Below, in pieces: positions 32,201-39,601 of a stretch of DNA of 64,000 bases. The position numbers and the translations under genes are program-made. Each line of letters opens with the position of its first letter. Positions within the stretch are counted from its first letter, which is position 1. Under the pieces are notes generated by a model, which worked only from the letters and a program-made list of their open reading frames with translations, made no database searches and was not told the origin of the DNA. This DNA is from Chondrilla cf. caribensis (lineage: Eukaryota > Porifera > Demospongiae > Chondrillida > Chondrillidae). The stretch lies in NCBI GenBank assembly GCA_964020155.1, contig OZ026555.1, positions 2,429,282 through 2,493,281 of the forward strand, written 5' to 3'.

Positions 32201-34895
32201 TATATCTTCTTCCGTACTTGGACCGACAACAGGAGAAGGATCAAGAAATTTTGAGAGCTCCACGACACTTACACATGATGTTCACGTTGTCGAGAATAAA
32301 AACGAGAGAAGGCTTCCGAGACAATAGCTTCGATCGAAAGTCACACTTAACCGGTGGAACTGAGGATCAGCATCTAACATTTAACACGTCTTCGGCATCT
32401 AACATTTAACACTTCTTCGGCGTCGAATTCCACACATACGTACGATACGTATACTAAACCGTACTATGCTACGCCCGTTCTTTACTACACCCGTAGTACG
32501 ACCCGTACGTTTTCATTTCTATGTACTTTTACTTTTACCCGTAGATTATCCGTACGTACAAACGTAGAACGCCCATAGGACATTTACTTTTTTACTTCGT
32601 GTACCGTATACAGTACATGTCTGGCAAAAGTTTGAAGTGATAGTAAAAGAAAATGGTACTCACTCATCTGTATTCCTCATACAGTAGTATAATGATGTGT
32701 TGTAAACTAGATGTACATGCTGTATTAAACAATATTTTGAACAGAACTCTTAATTTGTATGGCTGGGTAATTGCCTTACACAAGACTATAATTATAAGTC
32801 CCATCAAAGCCTGTAACAGTAACCACTCGTAATAATAGATGTACACACAGACAGTCTCATACATTCAAATAAATATTACCTGAGCACTGACAACAGATTG
32901 TAGCTGGCGTTCAAGTCTCTCTGCCACATCCTTATGACTACGATAGCTGTCAGCTGTGTTTATAAAGAAGCAGAACAAAGTGGCAATAATTTATACTTCA
33001 TGACATAGTTGCATCATGAAGTTTACACAATATAAAGTGTTATATTCTATTGGGAATGTGTGCATTGTATGTGCAGTTATTATACTAACAGCTTATAAGC
33101 ACTCACACATTATTCTCTGTATCTCAGTGATCCACCCAGGTGACCAATGGAGAATACAGCAGTGGAGCTTCTTAGGTGAATAACAATCTACACGTGTGGA
33201 GAAATTAATATTATGTACAATTATGTGTGTTATAACGATATCAATAGCATATCAACAATTATAGTAAACTACATATATAATACAGAAGAATTGAGGAAGG
33301 AAGAACACATTACAATAATAAAAACAAATATTATTATATTAAAAATAATAATATATAATAATAATATTTAATATTATTTTATCATTGATCTTATATATTA
33401 TTAATTTTATATTTAATAATATAATAAAATAATAATAACAAATATTATTATAATAATAATAATAAGGAATAATGACATTATGAAAGTAAAAATATGGCAG
33501 ATAGTACTAGTATAGTTAAAATAAATTGATTAAAAAATTCCATAAGATTATAATGAAACACAAAGGAACACATAGGATGAAAAATTAACACAGTATATAA
33601 AATATAACAATAATAAATAATAAGACAAATTGAATGATACATGTTGGAGGATTACCAATAAAGATTATCATCAATAAACAAATAACAATTATTAAATTAT
33701 TAAGCAAGCAAACAATAGATTAATAAATAGATATAAGCAATAGGATTGACAGTTACTGTAAATGTGTGACAAAAGTGATAAACACTTTATACCAATGTTA
33801 TATTCGAAAATTGCATGAGCAATTTGATTCATAATTTTTAATGGCGATCAGTAGTAAATAATTATTTATAAGCAATAAGATGAAATTAGTTCAAACAGGC
33901 AAAATCTTACAACACATTTATATTCACACTAGTTGAATGAATTTACTTTAATTTACTTATTACATTCATTTATGAATATATATTAATCCAATTATAGATT
34001 CCAATGGTTTTAATAAAAAATATTTTTCTTATATATTCATTTCTTTGCAAAAAATCACAAATTAAACTGAATTATGACTCCATACAATTAATAGAATACT
34101 ACAGAAATTTCAAATTTAAAAACAATTAAATAATTGATATTCAACTAGTGTATGTTTATTTATATTAATTTTGTTACATGCAATGAAGTAATAAACTAGC
34201 AATTATACAATTGTTAAATTAAAAATATAAGAGACAATAAGCAGCTTGCCTTTATTCAATTTTACCCTGCTCCATTTATTACATATGCATGATCTTACAT
34301 TATTGTATGTATAGTAGTAATTTAATTTATACAGTATACTGATAGTCTCTTCATAAACATGCACAGATCTTATTGTATCAAATTGTTTGGTCTACTTTCT
34401 GAATATTATTGATTAAATATAATAATATATATTGATGTATATCAAATATAATAATATTATTATTATACCTACAGTAATGAATGTAAAACTATAAAAATCT
34501 AAAAACAGCAATTTATTCATCACTCCATCATATTTGGTAATAGCACACTGTCATGCTCTCACATGAGTGTGGTATTCTCCATAATTCAACACCTTCACGT
34601 CATCTATAATCTGATCACATTCTGACACATCTTAAACTCTACAGATTGCACTATGAAAACCTCTATAATCTGACGTTTGTGTAATCTGACATGTAATAGT
34701 TGTCCCAAATGAATGTCGGATAATCAAGGTTCCGCTGTGTCTTTTAAATTATTATTTTCTGTAGTATAATAATCCGTACATCCATGCACGCAATCTTACC
34801 TCAAATTCAATACTAAGGGTAAGGAAACGACGATTAGCTTCTAGCGTTAAGACCCGGAGACTATATACGCCTTCCAAACAAATCCAGGGAAGAAC
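8153..34895 (-). CDS. NLR gene 1: NACHT ATPase with modular LRR-like C-terminus
   Basis: NLR-type intracellular pattern-recognition receptor, with NACHT nucleotide-binding oligomerisation and a repeat-rich sensor region. Eighteen minus-strand exons are supported: 34895-34800, 33187-33107, 32953-32880, 29158-29087, 27898-26215 (NACHT), 25875-25742, 24407-24300, 23660-23556, 22748-22671, 21627-21474, 19965-19802, 18371-18253, 16576-16465, 15725-15562, 14194-14076, 11002-10891, 10151-9988 and 8271-8153. Splice phases match from 33187 through 19802. Each Y-to-L junction is off by one phase, and so is 34800 to 33187, which implies missed small exons. No start codon or stop codon is assigned. The N-terminal effector domain is not recognised. 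It could instead be two overlapping transcription units, with the distal modules as partial duplicates. Confidence 0.7.
8522..8648. repeat. Long palindrome (foldback) in NLR intron
   Basis: Arms of about 48 nt (CTTCCACACGGGATGTGCAG core) are near-perfect reverse complements, separated by about 27 nt that contain CCGAGGG/CCCGAGG. It lies in an insertion of about 350 bp (8520-8875) absent from the equivalent intron of module 2, so it looks like a foldback or MITE insertion. Confidence 0.75.
8981..9501. mobile_element. TA-flanked MITE in NLR intron (family a, copy 1)
   Basis: The ends TGGTAGCAGGCAAGTAGGTT and AACCAACTTTGCCTCCTACCA are inverted repeats flanked by TA, and the arms extend through a TTCCGTTTTG motif. 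521 bp, non-coding. It is also present at 14543-15071 and as a 5'-truncated copy near 59122-59577. Confidence 0.7.
9502..9987. other. Intron sequence next to Y exon, module 3
   Basis: Conserved between modules. A minus-strand segment following CTTGCAG at about 9804 is open in several copies ([18 protein letters not shown] in phase 0) and may be the missing exon between Y and L, but no donor restores the phase. Confidence 0.3.
9988..10151 (-). CDS. NLR gene 1, module 3, Y exon (164 nt)
   Basis: Acceptor TTTGTTACAG, donor GTAAGT. It encodes [20 protein letters not shown], then [14 protein letters not shown], then [15 protein letters not shown]. The helix followed by a short [10 protein letters not shown] strand is LRR-like. 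It begins with two bases of a split codon and ends in phase 0, as in all copies. Confidence 0.8.
10691..10757 (+). pseudogene. Ty3/gypsy reverse-transcriptase scrap, module 3
   Basis: The plus strand reads [20 protein letters not shown] and then a stop. This matches the conserved start of gypsy-type RT (hydrophobic-S-x-W-A-A-P-I-V-P-V-x-K-K). It occurs at the same intron position in other modules (16265, 54676, and truncated near 60766). Confidence 0.55.
10891..11002 (-). CDS. NLR gene 1, module 3, E exon (112 nt)
   Basis: Acceptor CACTTGTAG, donor GTAAGT. It encodes [19 protein letters not shown] then [18 protein letters not shown]. Other copies read KEWTEL at the start. The helix plus LxxLxI-like strand is LRR-like. 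Phase 0 to 1 fits the Y exon that follows. Confidence 0.8.
11003..12231. other. NLR intron sequence between modules 2 and 3
   Basis: No exon called. It is collinear with 16577-17200 and 60964-61870, so it is part of the repeating genomic unit. Confidence 0.5.
12232..13055. mobile_element. Insertion of unknown type, GC-richer, specific to this module
   Basis: Comparison with 17190-17210 shows about 820 extra bases here. Base composition is richer in GC than the flanks. Both strands contain long open frames (plus 12383-12772, minus 12468-12280) that I cannot match to a family. A short inverted repeat AGGGGCTATGCCCCT lies near 12920. It may be a piece of a larger transposable element. Confidence 0.45.
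13056..14075. other. Conserved intermodule block
   Basis: Matches 17195-18250, 57565-58370 and 61870-62930. It includes a stretch at about 13370-13475 with an antisense-open frame on each strand (plus [19 protein letters not shown], minus [20 protein letters not shown]). The splice borders are not decisive and some copies carry stops, so no exon is called. Confidence 0.4.
14076..14194 (-). CDS. NLR gene 1, module 2, L exon (119 nt)
   Basis: Same length and borders as 8271-8153. It encodes [20 protein letters not shown] and then [15 protein letters not shown]. Open throughout. Confidence 0.78.
14543..15071. mobile_element. TA-flanked MITE (family a, copy 2)
   Basis: Same ends and internal sequence as 8981-9501, at the same place in the module, so the insertion was copied with the module. 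Confidence 0.7.
15562..15725 (-). CDS. NLR gene 1, module 2, Y exon (164 nt)
   Basis: Encodes [20 protein letters not shown], then [20 protein letters not shown] and [10 protein letters not shown]. Acceptor TTTATCACAG, donor GTAAGT. Confidence 0.8.
16265..16331 (+). pseudogene. Ty3/gypsy reverse-transcriptase scrap, module 2
   Basis: Reads [20 protein letters not shown] before a stop. Orthologous to the scrap at 10691. Confidence 0.55.
16465..16576 (-). CDS. NLR gene 1, module 2, E exon (112 nt)
   Basis: Encodes [20 protein letters not shown] and then [11 protein letters not shown]. Acceptor CTTGTAG and donor GTAAGT. Same phases as the other E exons. Confidence 0.8.
18253..18371 (-). CDS. 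NLR gene 1, module 1, L exon (119 nt)
   Basis: Encodes [20 protein letters not shown] then [19 protein letters not shown]. Donor GTAAGTGATCAC is identical to the other copies. Confidence 0.78.
18586..19238. mobile_element. Tigger/pogo-like MITE, host of a nested element
   Basis: The ends CAGTGGAACCTGTCTAATCT and GCCGGATTAGGCAGGTTCCACTA (19216-19238) are inverted repeats flanked by TA. The CAGTGGAACC end is typical of the Tigger/pogo group. The target is the AGGTAC...TACTTGACAAC sequence intact in other modules. Non-coding. Confidence 0.65.
18815..19208. mobile_element. Nested element with CAGGGGCGTAGC ends
   Basis: The ends CAGGGGCGTAGC and GCTACGCCCCTG are perfect inverted repeats, and TAGAG is duplicated on both sides (5-bp target duplication). 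394 bp, non-coding. The family is uncertain, with a hAT-like superfamily possible. It is inserted inside the Tigger-like MITE. Confidence 0.75.
19802..19965 (-). CDS. NLR gene 1, module 1, Y exon (164 nt)
   Basis: Encodes [20 protein letters not shown], then [20 protein letters not shown] and [10 protein letters not shown]. It joins in phase to the divergent E exon at 21627-21474 (G + AA gives Glu). Confidence 0.85.
20266..20293 (+). ncRNA. Degenerate hammerhead-ribozyme-like core
   Basis: CTGACAA, a short hairpin (AGGCC TTCG TGGTC), then GAAACG follows the hammerhead order CUGANGA, stem II, GAAA. The invariant G of CUGANGA is A here, so activity is unlikely. It lies in an insertion bracketed by inverted GATGAAGATTCT / AGAATCTTCATC. 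Probably a relic of a hammerhead-bearing retroelement. Confidence 0.4.
20694..20930. repeat. Tandem duplication of about 125 bp
   Basis: Two head-to-tail copies, each beginning AACAAATTCACTTGTATGGC and ending with TTTGTTTACAG...TGCCAGGT, about 90% alike. No coding evidence. Confidence 0.8.
21474..21627 (-). CDS. NLR gene 1, divergent E-type exon (154 nt)
   Basis: Encodes [19 protein letters not shown], then [20 protein letters not shown] and [11 protein letters not shown]. Longer and diverged from the 112-nt E exons but in the same place and phase (0 to 1). Likely the ancestral E exon. Confidence 0.75.
22671..22748 (-). CDS. NLR gene 1, 78-nt exon
   Basis: Encodes [20 protein letters not shown] and then IPSSRS, phase 0 to 0, with CAG acceptor and GTAAGT donor. 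The W-K-T-V-K-I pattern resembles the second half of the L exon. Confidence 0.65.
23556..23660 (-). CDS. NLR gene 1, 105-nt LRR-like exon
   Basis: Encodes [20 protein letters not shown] then [15 protein letters not shown]. Phase 0 to 0. The donor GTTTGG is weak but in phase. Same helix-then-strand pattern as the E exons. Confidence 0.65.
23688..24208. mobile_element. TA-flanked MITE with AGTGTCTGAAATTTTTGC ends
   Basis: The two ends are inverted copies of AGTGTCTGAAATTTTTGC, flanked by TA. About 521 bp, non-coding. It lies in an intron of NLR gene 1. Confidence 0.6.
24300..24407 (-). CDS. NLR gene 1, 108-nt exon
   Basis: Encodes [20 protein letters not shown] and then [16 protein letters not shown]. 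Acceptor TCCTCTAG, donor GTACAA, phase 0 to 0, so it fits both neighbours. The donor choice is uncertain. Confidence 0.55.
24620..24870 (+). pseudogene. HIRAN-like domain fragment, antisense in NLR intron
   Basis: The plus-strand frame contains [19 protein letters not shown], then [17 protein letters not shown]. The order G-E-x-F-x-C, D-x-x-N-x-H-D-x-Y-A, G-H-L-P resembles a HIRAN-like domain found in many uncharacterised invertebrate proteins, some linked to mobile elements. No start, flanking exons or splice sites are seen, so it is probably a fragment. Confidence 0.45.
24881..25741. other. NLR intron, no feature seen
   Basis: AT-rich intronic DNA. No repeat or exon recognised. Confidence 0.5.
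25742..25875 (-). CDS. NLR gene 1, first post-NACHT exon (134 nt)
   Basis: Encodes [14 protein letters not shown] and [20 protein letters not shown] then LIIDGI. It joins the NACHT exon in phase (G + AC gives Asp). The helix followed by LEKLIIDG is LRR-like. Confidence 0.75.
26215..27898 (-). CDS. NLR gene 1, NACHT exon (1684 nt)
   Basis: A single large exon encodes about 561 residues from [13 protein letters not shown] to SQLHQLG. It contains Walker [10 protein letters not shown], Walker [16 protein letters not shown], sensor-1-like [10 protein letters not shown], a GxP-type [15 protein letters not shown] winged region, and helical domains through [14 protein letters not shown], which resembles the NLR 'F-x-H-x-x-x-Q-E-x-x-A-A' motif. 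All core ATPase motifs are intact. The 5' part [11 protein letters not shown]...ATMQGIDAV is a pre-NACHT linker. AG acceptor TTTGTCTCTAG, donor GTATAT. The reading frame is uninterrupted, which indicates a functional gene. Confidence 0.95.
27899..29086. other. NLR intron
   Basis: No exon or transposon recognised. There are short AT-rich tracts only. Confidence 0.5.
29087..29158 (-). CDS. NLR gene 1, 72-nt exon before NACHT
   Basis: Encodes [20 protein letters not shown] then AISL. Acceptor ATTGCAG, donor GTGAGT, phase 0 to 0, joining IYQKWF directly. Confidence 0.75.
29306..29340 (+). repeat. Left terminal inverted repeat of the BEN/Tc1 element
   Basis: Begins CGGTACATGAAG directly after TA. 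It pairs with 32562-32606 on the opposite strand, interrupted by about 12 nt. Confidence 0.85.
29616..30552 (+). pseudogene. Tc1-type DD34E transposase, frameshifted
   Basis: The start is chosen at [12 protein letters not shown] because the deleted relative at 56310 keeps the same N-terminus (MVYLSYVKQRIL). Helix-turn-helix region [19 protein letters not shown], then the catalytic triad: first Asp in VIYTDETT, second in FVQDNDPKH, Glu in [10 protein letters not shown], with 34 residues between the last two, as in Tc1. Lesions: a +1 frameshift near 30080, TAA at 30133-30135, and TGA at 30391-30393 just before [10 protein letters not shown]. It ends at TGA 30550-30552. The few lesions imply fairly recent decay. 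About 300 residues before damage. Confidence 0.85.
30553..31082. other. Spacer between convergent transposase and BEN genes
   Basis: AT-rich, non-coding, holding both 3' ends. An AATAAAG lies near 30701 (plus), and TTTATT-type minus-strand signals are possible. Confidence 0.5.
31083..32081 (-). pseudogene. BEN-domain protein carried by the transposon, one in-frame stop
   Basis: Starting at [13 protein letters not shown], the frame runs 277 codons to TGA at 31248-31250, and the same frame then stays open 54 more codons to TAA at 31083-31085. It shows a basic [19 protein letters not shown] tract (nuclear signal), a helical coiled-coil-like segment ([20 protein letters not shown]), an acidic/hydrophobic linker and a C-terminal BEN domain: [19 protein letters not shown] before the stop and [17 protein letters not shown] and [19 protein letters not shown] after it. 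BEN domains bind DNA or chromatin proteins. The TGA splits the domain. It could be a null allele, or the truncated form may be made. A possible 5' exon begins [14 protein letters not shown] at 32263, spliced to CACCTACAG at 32095. Confidence 0.7.
32562..32606 (-). repeat. Right terminal inverted repeat of the BEN/Tc1 element
   Basis: Reverse complement begins CGGTACACGAAGTAAAAAAG and continues to GTTCTACG. It is followed by TA at 32607-32608. Confidence 0.85.
32880..32953 (-). CDS. NLR gene 1, 74-nt N-terminal exon
   Basis: Encodes [20 protein letters not shown] and then VSAQ, amphipathic and coiled-coil-like. Acceptor AAACACAG, donor GTAATA, phase 1 to 0. Confidence 0.7.
33107..33187 (-). 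CDS. NLR gene 1, 81-nt N-terminal exon
   Basis: Encodes [20 protein letters not shown] then EIQRIM. The GTGAGT donor gives phase 1, matching the next exon. The 5' phase does not fit exon 34895-34800 directly, so another small exon probably lies in the AT-rich intron. Confidence 0.6.
33200..34560. other. Extremely AT-rich NLR intron block
   Basis: Runs of TAATAATAATATT and similar, with no exon recognised. The AT content is visibly higher than in the rest of the window. Confidence 0.7.
34800..34895 (-). CDS. Probable 5' exon of NLR gene 1 (96 nt)
   Basis: Acceptor CCAGATTTCAG and donor GTAAGA enclose 32 open codons, [20 protein letters not shown] then [12 protein letters not shown]. The borders are good, but membership of the NLR transcript is inferred from strand and position. 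No domain recognised. Confidence 0.5.
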
Positions 34896-35690
34896 CTGAA
34901 ATCTGGACTATTCCTCGTCAAGGAACTAATGTGAAGTAAAAAAAAAAACATTCATAACTATATCGATATTATATTAGTATAGCTAGATAGAGAGAAACCT
35001 ATAAACAAATTTTACAATTAGCTATAGCTAGCTAGCTACCTTTGACCGAGTGTTTCTTCCTAAATATGTCTATTGTCAAGGTAACAAATTTCCACTCCTT
35101 AGTAATCAATCAAAACGTTCCTTGAATGAAATGTGCTGCCTATGATGCCTTGTACTCGACGTCCAATTCCTAGCCTCAACTATGCCTCGACCTGAATACC
35201 ACAAGCCTGTCAGGGGAGCGAGGGAGCGAGAGACGATCGAGGGGCGGGTCCGGTCCGATGAGTTGATCCCTAGAACTATTGATCATCAAAATGGCGGGCA
35301 TTGGACATGATTGATCGCTGGAGTGAAATGATCGGGGAAGAATTTTGTCATCTAGGATTTTGGGACTACATTCCTCATCTTTTGCATCAGTAACGTTGAT
35401 ACCCGTTGCTCTGTGCTGCTGCTCGTTCCAACTGGCAGTGCCTGTACCTAAATGAAGTTCCGTCATCATGTCCTGCCCATGGTTCGTTGAATCGGGTTCT
35501 AACTCTGTCTCCTAATGTTAGTGTGTGCACCAATGCAGTGTGTGTCGAGTTGGCAGCAGAAATACCTAGCTCGATGCTACCTTAGAATAGATTATCTATG
35601 GTTGTATCGACAAAACAAAATCCCCTTGTGACGATTTGTTGTTGCATGCCATCTGAAAACCTGTTCCTGTCCAATTGCACCAAATGAACC
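34896..35690. promoter_or_regulatory. Probable divergent promoter region with CpG-rich core
   Basis: Between the minus-strand NLR and the plus-strand M13 exons. The stretch 35200-35300 is unusually rich in C+G and CpG (for example GATCGAGGGGCGGGTCCGGT) compared with the flanks. A minus-strand open frame of 97 codons (35469-35176, MMTELHLGTG...) could be a first coding exon but is unsupported. Confidence 0.35.
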
Positions 35691-37440
35691 AGAAGCAGTG
35701 GACCAGTAGGAACAGCTATCCCACAGGGAGACCTACCTCCTGGTTACAACAACATGACCATTGCCAACATCTCCTCTACCTTCCCAATGCCTTTTGATGT
35801 GAGTTGTTCGGTGTGCATACATGACAAAGTGTTACCATAGACGTAACCATAGATGTTGCAATGTGAATGAAATAATAACCATTGACGTTGGTGGTGTGGG
35901 ATACCATGATTGAAGCAAACACTCCCAACAGCTGTGCATATTCCATCTGTGACTACTGAAAGATCGTCAGGTCTCAAAGATTCATGATTCCAGATAAATT
36001 TGAATTCTCATGCATATTAATACGTGTGTGTATACCTTATAACAATTTGTATGGTAGTAGCTCTTATCTACGTGTGTGTATTATATGGAATATTATGTTA
36101 GCACGTACATAGACATGGCAGATCCACATGTAAATATGTACATGTTCCCAAATCACACCACATTTCAGATATACGTACACCTTGATGTACCTGGGTCTAT
36201 TGTAGTTTGACTGGCTGAGGTGTTTCCAAACCTTCTTCAACTCTGTTGGTCTTGGTGCCAACATCACCAGTGAGACTGTGGTCATTGTGAGCTCTCCAGA
36301 GTATTTCCAATGTATTTCATGTTCCATGGCCAAAACTGTGTGAGGGACTACTGTAGGTTTCTGTTGCAGTGTAGACAACACACCTACCGATCATGTATGA
36401 ACCACACCACATGAATATCATTACAATGTCACTGAATGTCTCCCTGTTTGCACCGCAGTCACAATAACTGTGGACTGTAATGGAACCACTACAATGGGAC
36501 TAGAATGTTATTCTTAGCAACTATCAAGTTTGTCTAGTTCCTGAGCCTTTAAATTTATATCCATAATTCTTACCAAGTCTGTACAATAATGTAATGAATG
36601 CAATTTGCCATGCCATCCATCTAGGAACACAGCACTCACCACCTAAACCCAGAGCAGTTCCTTTTGTGTTTCCTCTGAGCAATAGGCTATACAAAAACAA
36701 CATAGAATGCTTGTGTTCAATTTCTCCATCAGCAGAATCCATTCAAGATTGTGGTTACCTGTTCACTAGTTGGTACATATCACTTTGCACCACGAATCCC
36801 TCAAATGTCCACACTTTCTTCTTTCTTTCTTTGCTCCACACTCTTTGCTTCCTTCTACATTGGGTCTCACTCCACAAGACTAAACTGGTGTTTGAATATC
36901 TATGTACGTATTATTGTAATTTTCACATGAACGTAGCTCATTGATACCTGCTGAATACAGATCCTGCCTACCCTTTGTGTCCTGTTCACCATGTAGTGTT
37001 GTTGAGAACTACGTCAAGTGGCAGCTTGCTCTCCCTCACCTCCCACTGTTGAGTACCCCATTCCACCATCTGGCTGATGCATTTTATGAGGACATTGGTG
37101 TGGAAGGGGGTTCCCCAGACTGTGTTTCTGTTACTCAGAACGGCCTGCCGTTTGTTGTGTCTAGACTCTACACTGCAAAGGATGTCATCCCAAACACAAG
37201 AGATGAGGTTTGTGCAGGAATTGTGGGCAGTGTAAATTTGAACATACGTACATCTAGTTGAATATATAATTGAATACAATGTGATTATAATAGTGTGAGT
37301 GTACGTATGTATGCACGTGACAGTAAACTTGTATAATATTTGGTTGATTTAGTAATATGTGTATACCTGGTTGTATACATGTGTAAATGCATATAGTACA
37401 GTCAGACCTCTTTTCATACAAGGACAGTCTCTTTAATACC

Positions 37441-37560
37441 TATCCATACACTGTATTGTACACATTCATACACTGTATTGTACACATCTGTACACTGTAT
37501 TGTACACATCCGTACACTGTATTGTACACATCTGTACACTGTATTGTACACATTTGTACA
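37441..37560. repeat. 22-bp tandem repeat
   Basis: About five units of CACTGTATTGTACACATCYG plus TA. Non-coding intron sequence. Confidence 0.85.
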
Positions 37561-38215
37561 ATGAGAATAACTACATACTGTATGTACGTACATGTATGTG
37601 CATTTATATGTGCACATATCTACAATTGAAAACACAATACACTGATAATGTCACTGTACATGGATGTATACTACAATGTTGCAGGAGTTTACCATACAGT
37701 TTACCAGTGTCATATGCATGTGTACAGTATGTGTGTGCTCATTTCTACTGAACGTGTTTACATATTTACATACATTTGTACATGTGTGCAGTAGTGTACA
37801 TATGTTTGTACATGTGGGCAGTACTATGTTGTACATACATTATATATAATATGTATGTATGGTATACGTACATACTCACTGTACATGCATACATATGTGG
37901 AGATCAAATGTGTGTATTGGGGTAAAGGTCCTTCAGTAGACACTGTACATGCATACGTATGTTCTGTATGCGTACATTATATTATTGTATTAAATGTCAA
38001 TATGAACATATGCACAACTCTATGTGTATATGAGTATAATATGTCCATACATACAGTATGTATGGAGTTGTCCTTCTCTCAACTCACTCATGGCTCTTTT
38101 ATGATACTTTAGTTTTGTGCAGTGAGTGTTCCAGTGATCCTAGTACATAGACCAGTGGTCCACAGACTTCATCACAGAAGTGTTGGAGATGATAGGGGAT
38201 CCTCCATCTATGCTA
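37560..38215. repeat. Segmental duplicate of 40935-41755, left copy
   Basis: Collinear with 40935-41755 (GAGAATAACTACATAC... to GATCCTCCATCT). It ends inside a partial copy of the SPIN90-like exon (38153-38215), after which the sequences diverge. It lies between two M13 exons. Confidence 0.75.
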
Positions 38216-38323
38216 TGTACTTTTCACTAATGTGTCACTGGCTGTGTTATGCATATTTATGCAGATGTACACCTGTTGTTATTTGTGTGTATGTGTGTTT
38301 GCTGTACTTATGTCTTTCAGTGG

Positions 38324-38430
38324 TACGTACATGCTCCTAGCAACAGAGGGGGAGGGTTTCTGCGTATTGTGATATCACTAACAGCAGACATGGACATTCC
38401 TCCTGGGTTGATAGCTCGGGTACATTGTTC
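38324..38430 (+). other. Possible orphan exon
   Basis: After a CTTTCAG acceptor the frame reads WYVHAPSNRGGGFLRIVISL then TADMDIPPGLIA, with GTACAT as a possible donor. No family recognised. Confidence 0.25.
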
Positions 38431-38609
38431 TTGTAGTTGTGTTCCGCCAATTCTGGAATCTACACAATACTTGTATAAGCCGTACTCCCCACTCTCAGCA
38501 TCCCCTCCATCACATCTATGCTTGTTACAGGGTTTATTGGCATTCATGCTCTTTCGGATAAACACATTCCACCTTGTGTGTATATATGCACTTCTTATTA
38601 ATTTTTAAC

Positions 38610-38767
38610 CAGGACTTCATCACACATCTGGCTGATGTATTTTATGAGGACTTTGGTGGGAAGGGGGTTCCCCCAACTGGGTTACTGTTAGTAAAAACGG
38701 CCTTCTGTTTGTTGTGTCTGGACTCTACACTGCAAAGGATGTCATCCCAAACACAAGAGATGAGGTT
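38610..38767 (+). pseudogene. Decayed duplicate of the M13 exon 36997-37207
   Basis: Reads HLADVFYEDFGGKGVPP, then loses frame where the original reads VSVTQNGLPF. The downstream nucleotides (CTGCAAAGGATGTCATCCCA through GAGGTTTGTGCAGGAATTG) remain nearly identical. The missing bases make it unusable as an in-frame exon. Confidence 0.75.
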
Positions 38768-38956
38768 TGTGCAGGAATTGTGGGCTGTGTAATTTGAGCA
38801 TACGTACATCTAGTTGAATATATAAGTGTGCACGTATGTACCTGTGTAGTGTTTGTATTATGTGAGAGTAAACTTGTATAATATTTGGTGGATTGTGTAG
38901 TAATATGTGTATAATTGGGTGTATACATGTGCATATGTTTGCAAATGTAGATAGTA

Positions 38957-39118
38957 CAGTCAAACCTCTTGGCAATAGCATTCTACAAGGACAGTCTCTT
39001 TATAACAATGTCTTGTAGACACAAATGTACGTATCAACGCAGAGAGTATTTGCATTGAACTGACTATAACCCCAGGTAAAATGAGGTACCAAGGGTGATG
39101 TTGTGAAGAGGTTGACTG
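38957..39118. mobile_element. Short TA-flanked MITE (CAGTCAAACCTCTT ends)
   Basis: CAGTCAAACCTCTT and AAGAGGTTGACTG are inverted repeats flanked by TA. 162 bp. A relative lies at 39602-39776, and part of another near 37400. Confidence 0.75.
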
Positions 39119-39601
39119 TATGATGTATGTAATAGTTATATCCTGGCATGGTGATTGATAGATAATTTATACAGCAAATATGCGCACAGTCCAATACAAC
39201 ATATTATATGCAATAGAAATGCGTTTACTAATTTTCTGCCTTGTTCTCACCCAATTAATCCTAACAATGAAACCTGTCTGGTGACGTACCTGTGCTGTAT
39301 CACAGATGTAAATAGAAGTATCAATATGCATATCCACATGTGTCTTTCATGCAGTACAGGTGAATGAGGCCATCAACAATATCTTGACAGCTTTCAATGC
39401 CAGGATTCAGTCTAAGGATTGGCTAGATGATGTCACCAAACAGCGATGTAAACAGAAGGTTAGTGTAGAGGGTTGTGTTCTGTCATGCCCAAACTGCCAG
39501 AGGACCAGGAATTAGAAATAGAACTTTATTACTATAATGTTTGTAAGGAACATTTCTCTCATGTGGTGGTAGTCGTCGTAGTAGTGCACAGGAGTGAAGT
39601 A

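Larger units (their letters stand above)
29306..32606. mobile_element. Two-gene TA-flanked DNA transposon (Tc1-type transposase + BEN-domain gene)
   Basis: 3301 bp between TA dinucleotides (29304-29305 and 32607-32608). The inverted ends read CGGTACATGAAGTAAAAAAG on the left and, reverse-complemented, CGGTACACGAAGTAAAAAAG on the right, with a further shared GTTCTACG motif inside. Several CCCGTACGT-type subterminal motifs follow at each end (about 29350-29460 and 32440-32560). The plus strand carries a DD34E transposase, and the minus strand, convergent with it, a BEN-domain protein. Tc1/mariner elements normally carry one gene. The element sits in the NLR intron between exons 32953-32880 and 29158-29087. 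A deleted relative is at 56104-56688. Confidence 0.85.
35690..39458 (+). pseudogene. M13 peptidase (neprilysin/ECE-like) N-lobe exons, apparently incomplete
   Basis: Four plus-strand exons join in phase: about 35690-35798 (LPPGYNNMTIANISSTFPM then PFD), 36206-36339 (FDWLRCFQTFFNSVGLGANI, VVIVSSPEYF), 36997-37207 (VVENYVKWQLALPHLPLLST, RLYTAKDVIPNTRDE) and 39360-39458 (VNEAINNILTAFNARIQSKD, WLDDVTKQRCKQK). The order N-x-M-T-I, D-W-L, spDYL-like, NYxxW, xGRLYxxxxF-like and Dxx-Txxx-K is the N-terminal half of M13 zinc peptidases, type II membrane enzymes that cleave peptides. Just past 39458 a shifted frame reads MPKLPEDQELEIELYYYNV, which looks like the continuation and implies a frameshift. 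I find no HExxH zinc motif downstream, so the enzyme looks truncated or decayed. A distant catalytic exon cannot be excluded. Confidence 0.65.

Noticed and set aside
35176..35469. 97-codon minus-strand frame as the first exon of the NLR gene
   Set aside because: Lies in the GC-rich promoter-like stretch, no domain and no matching donor to exon 34895-34800.
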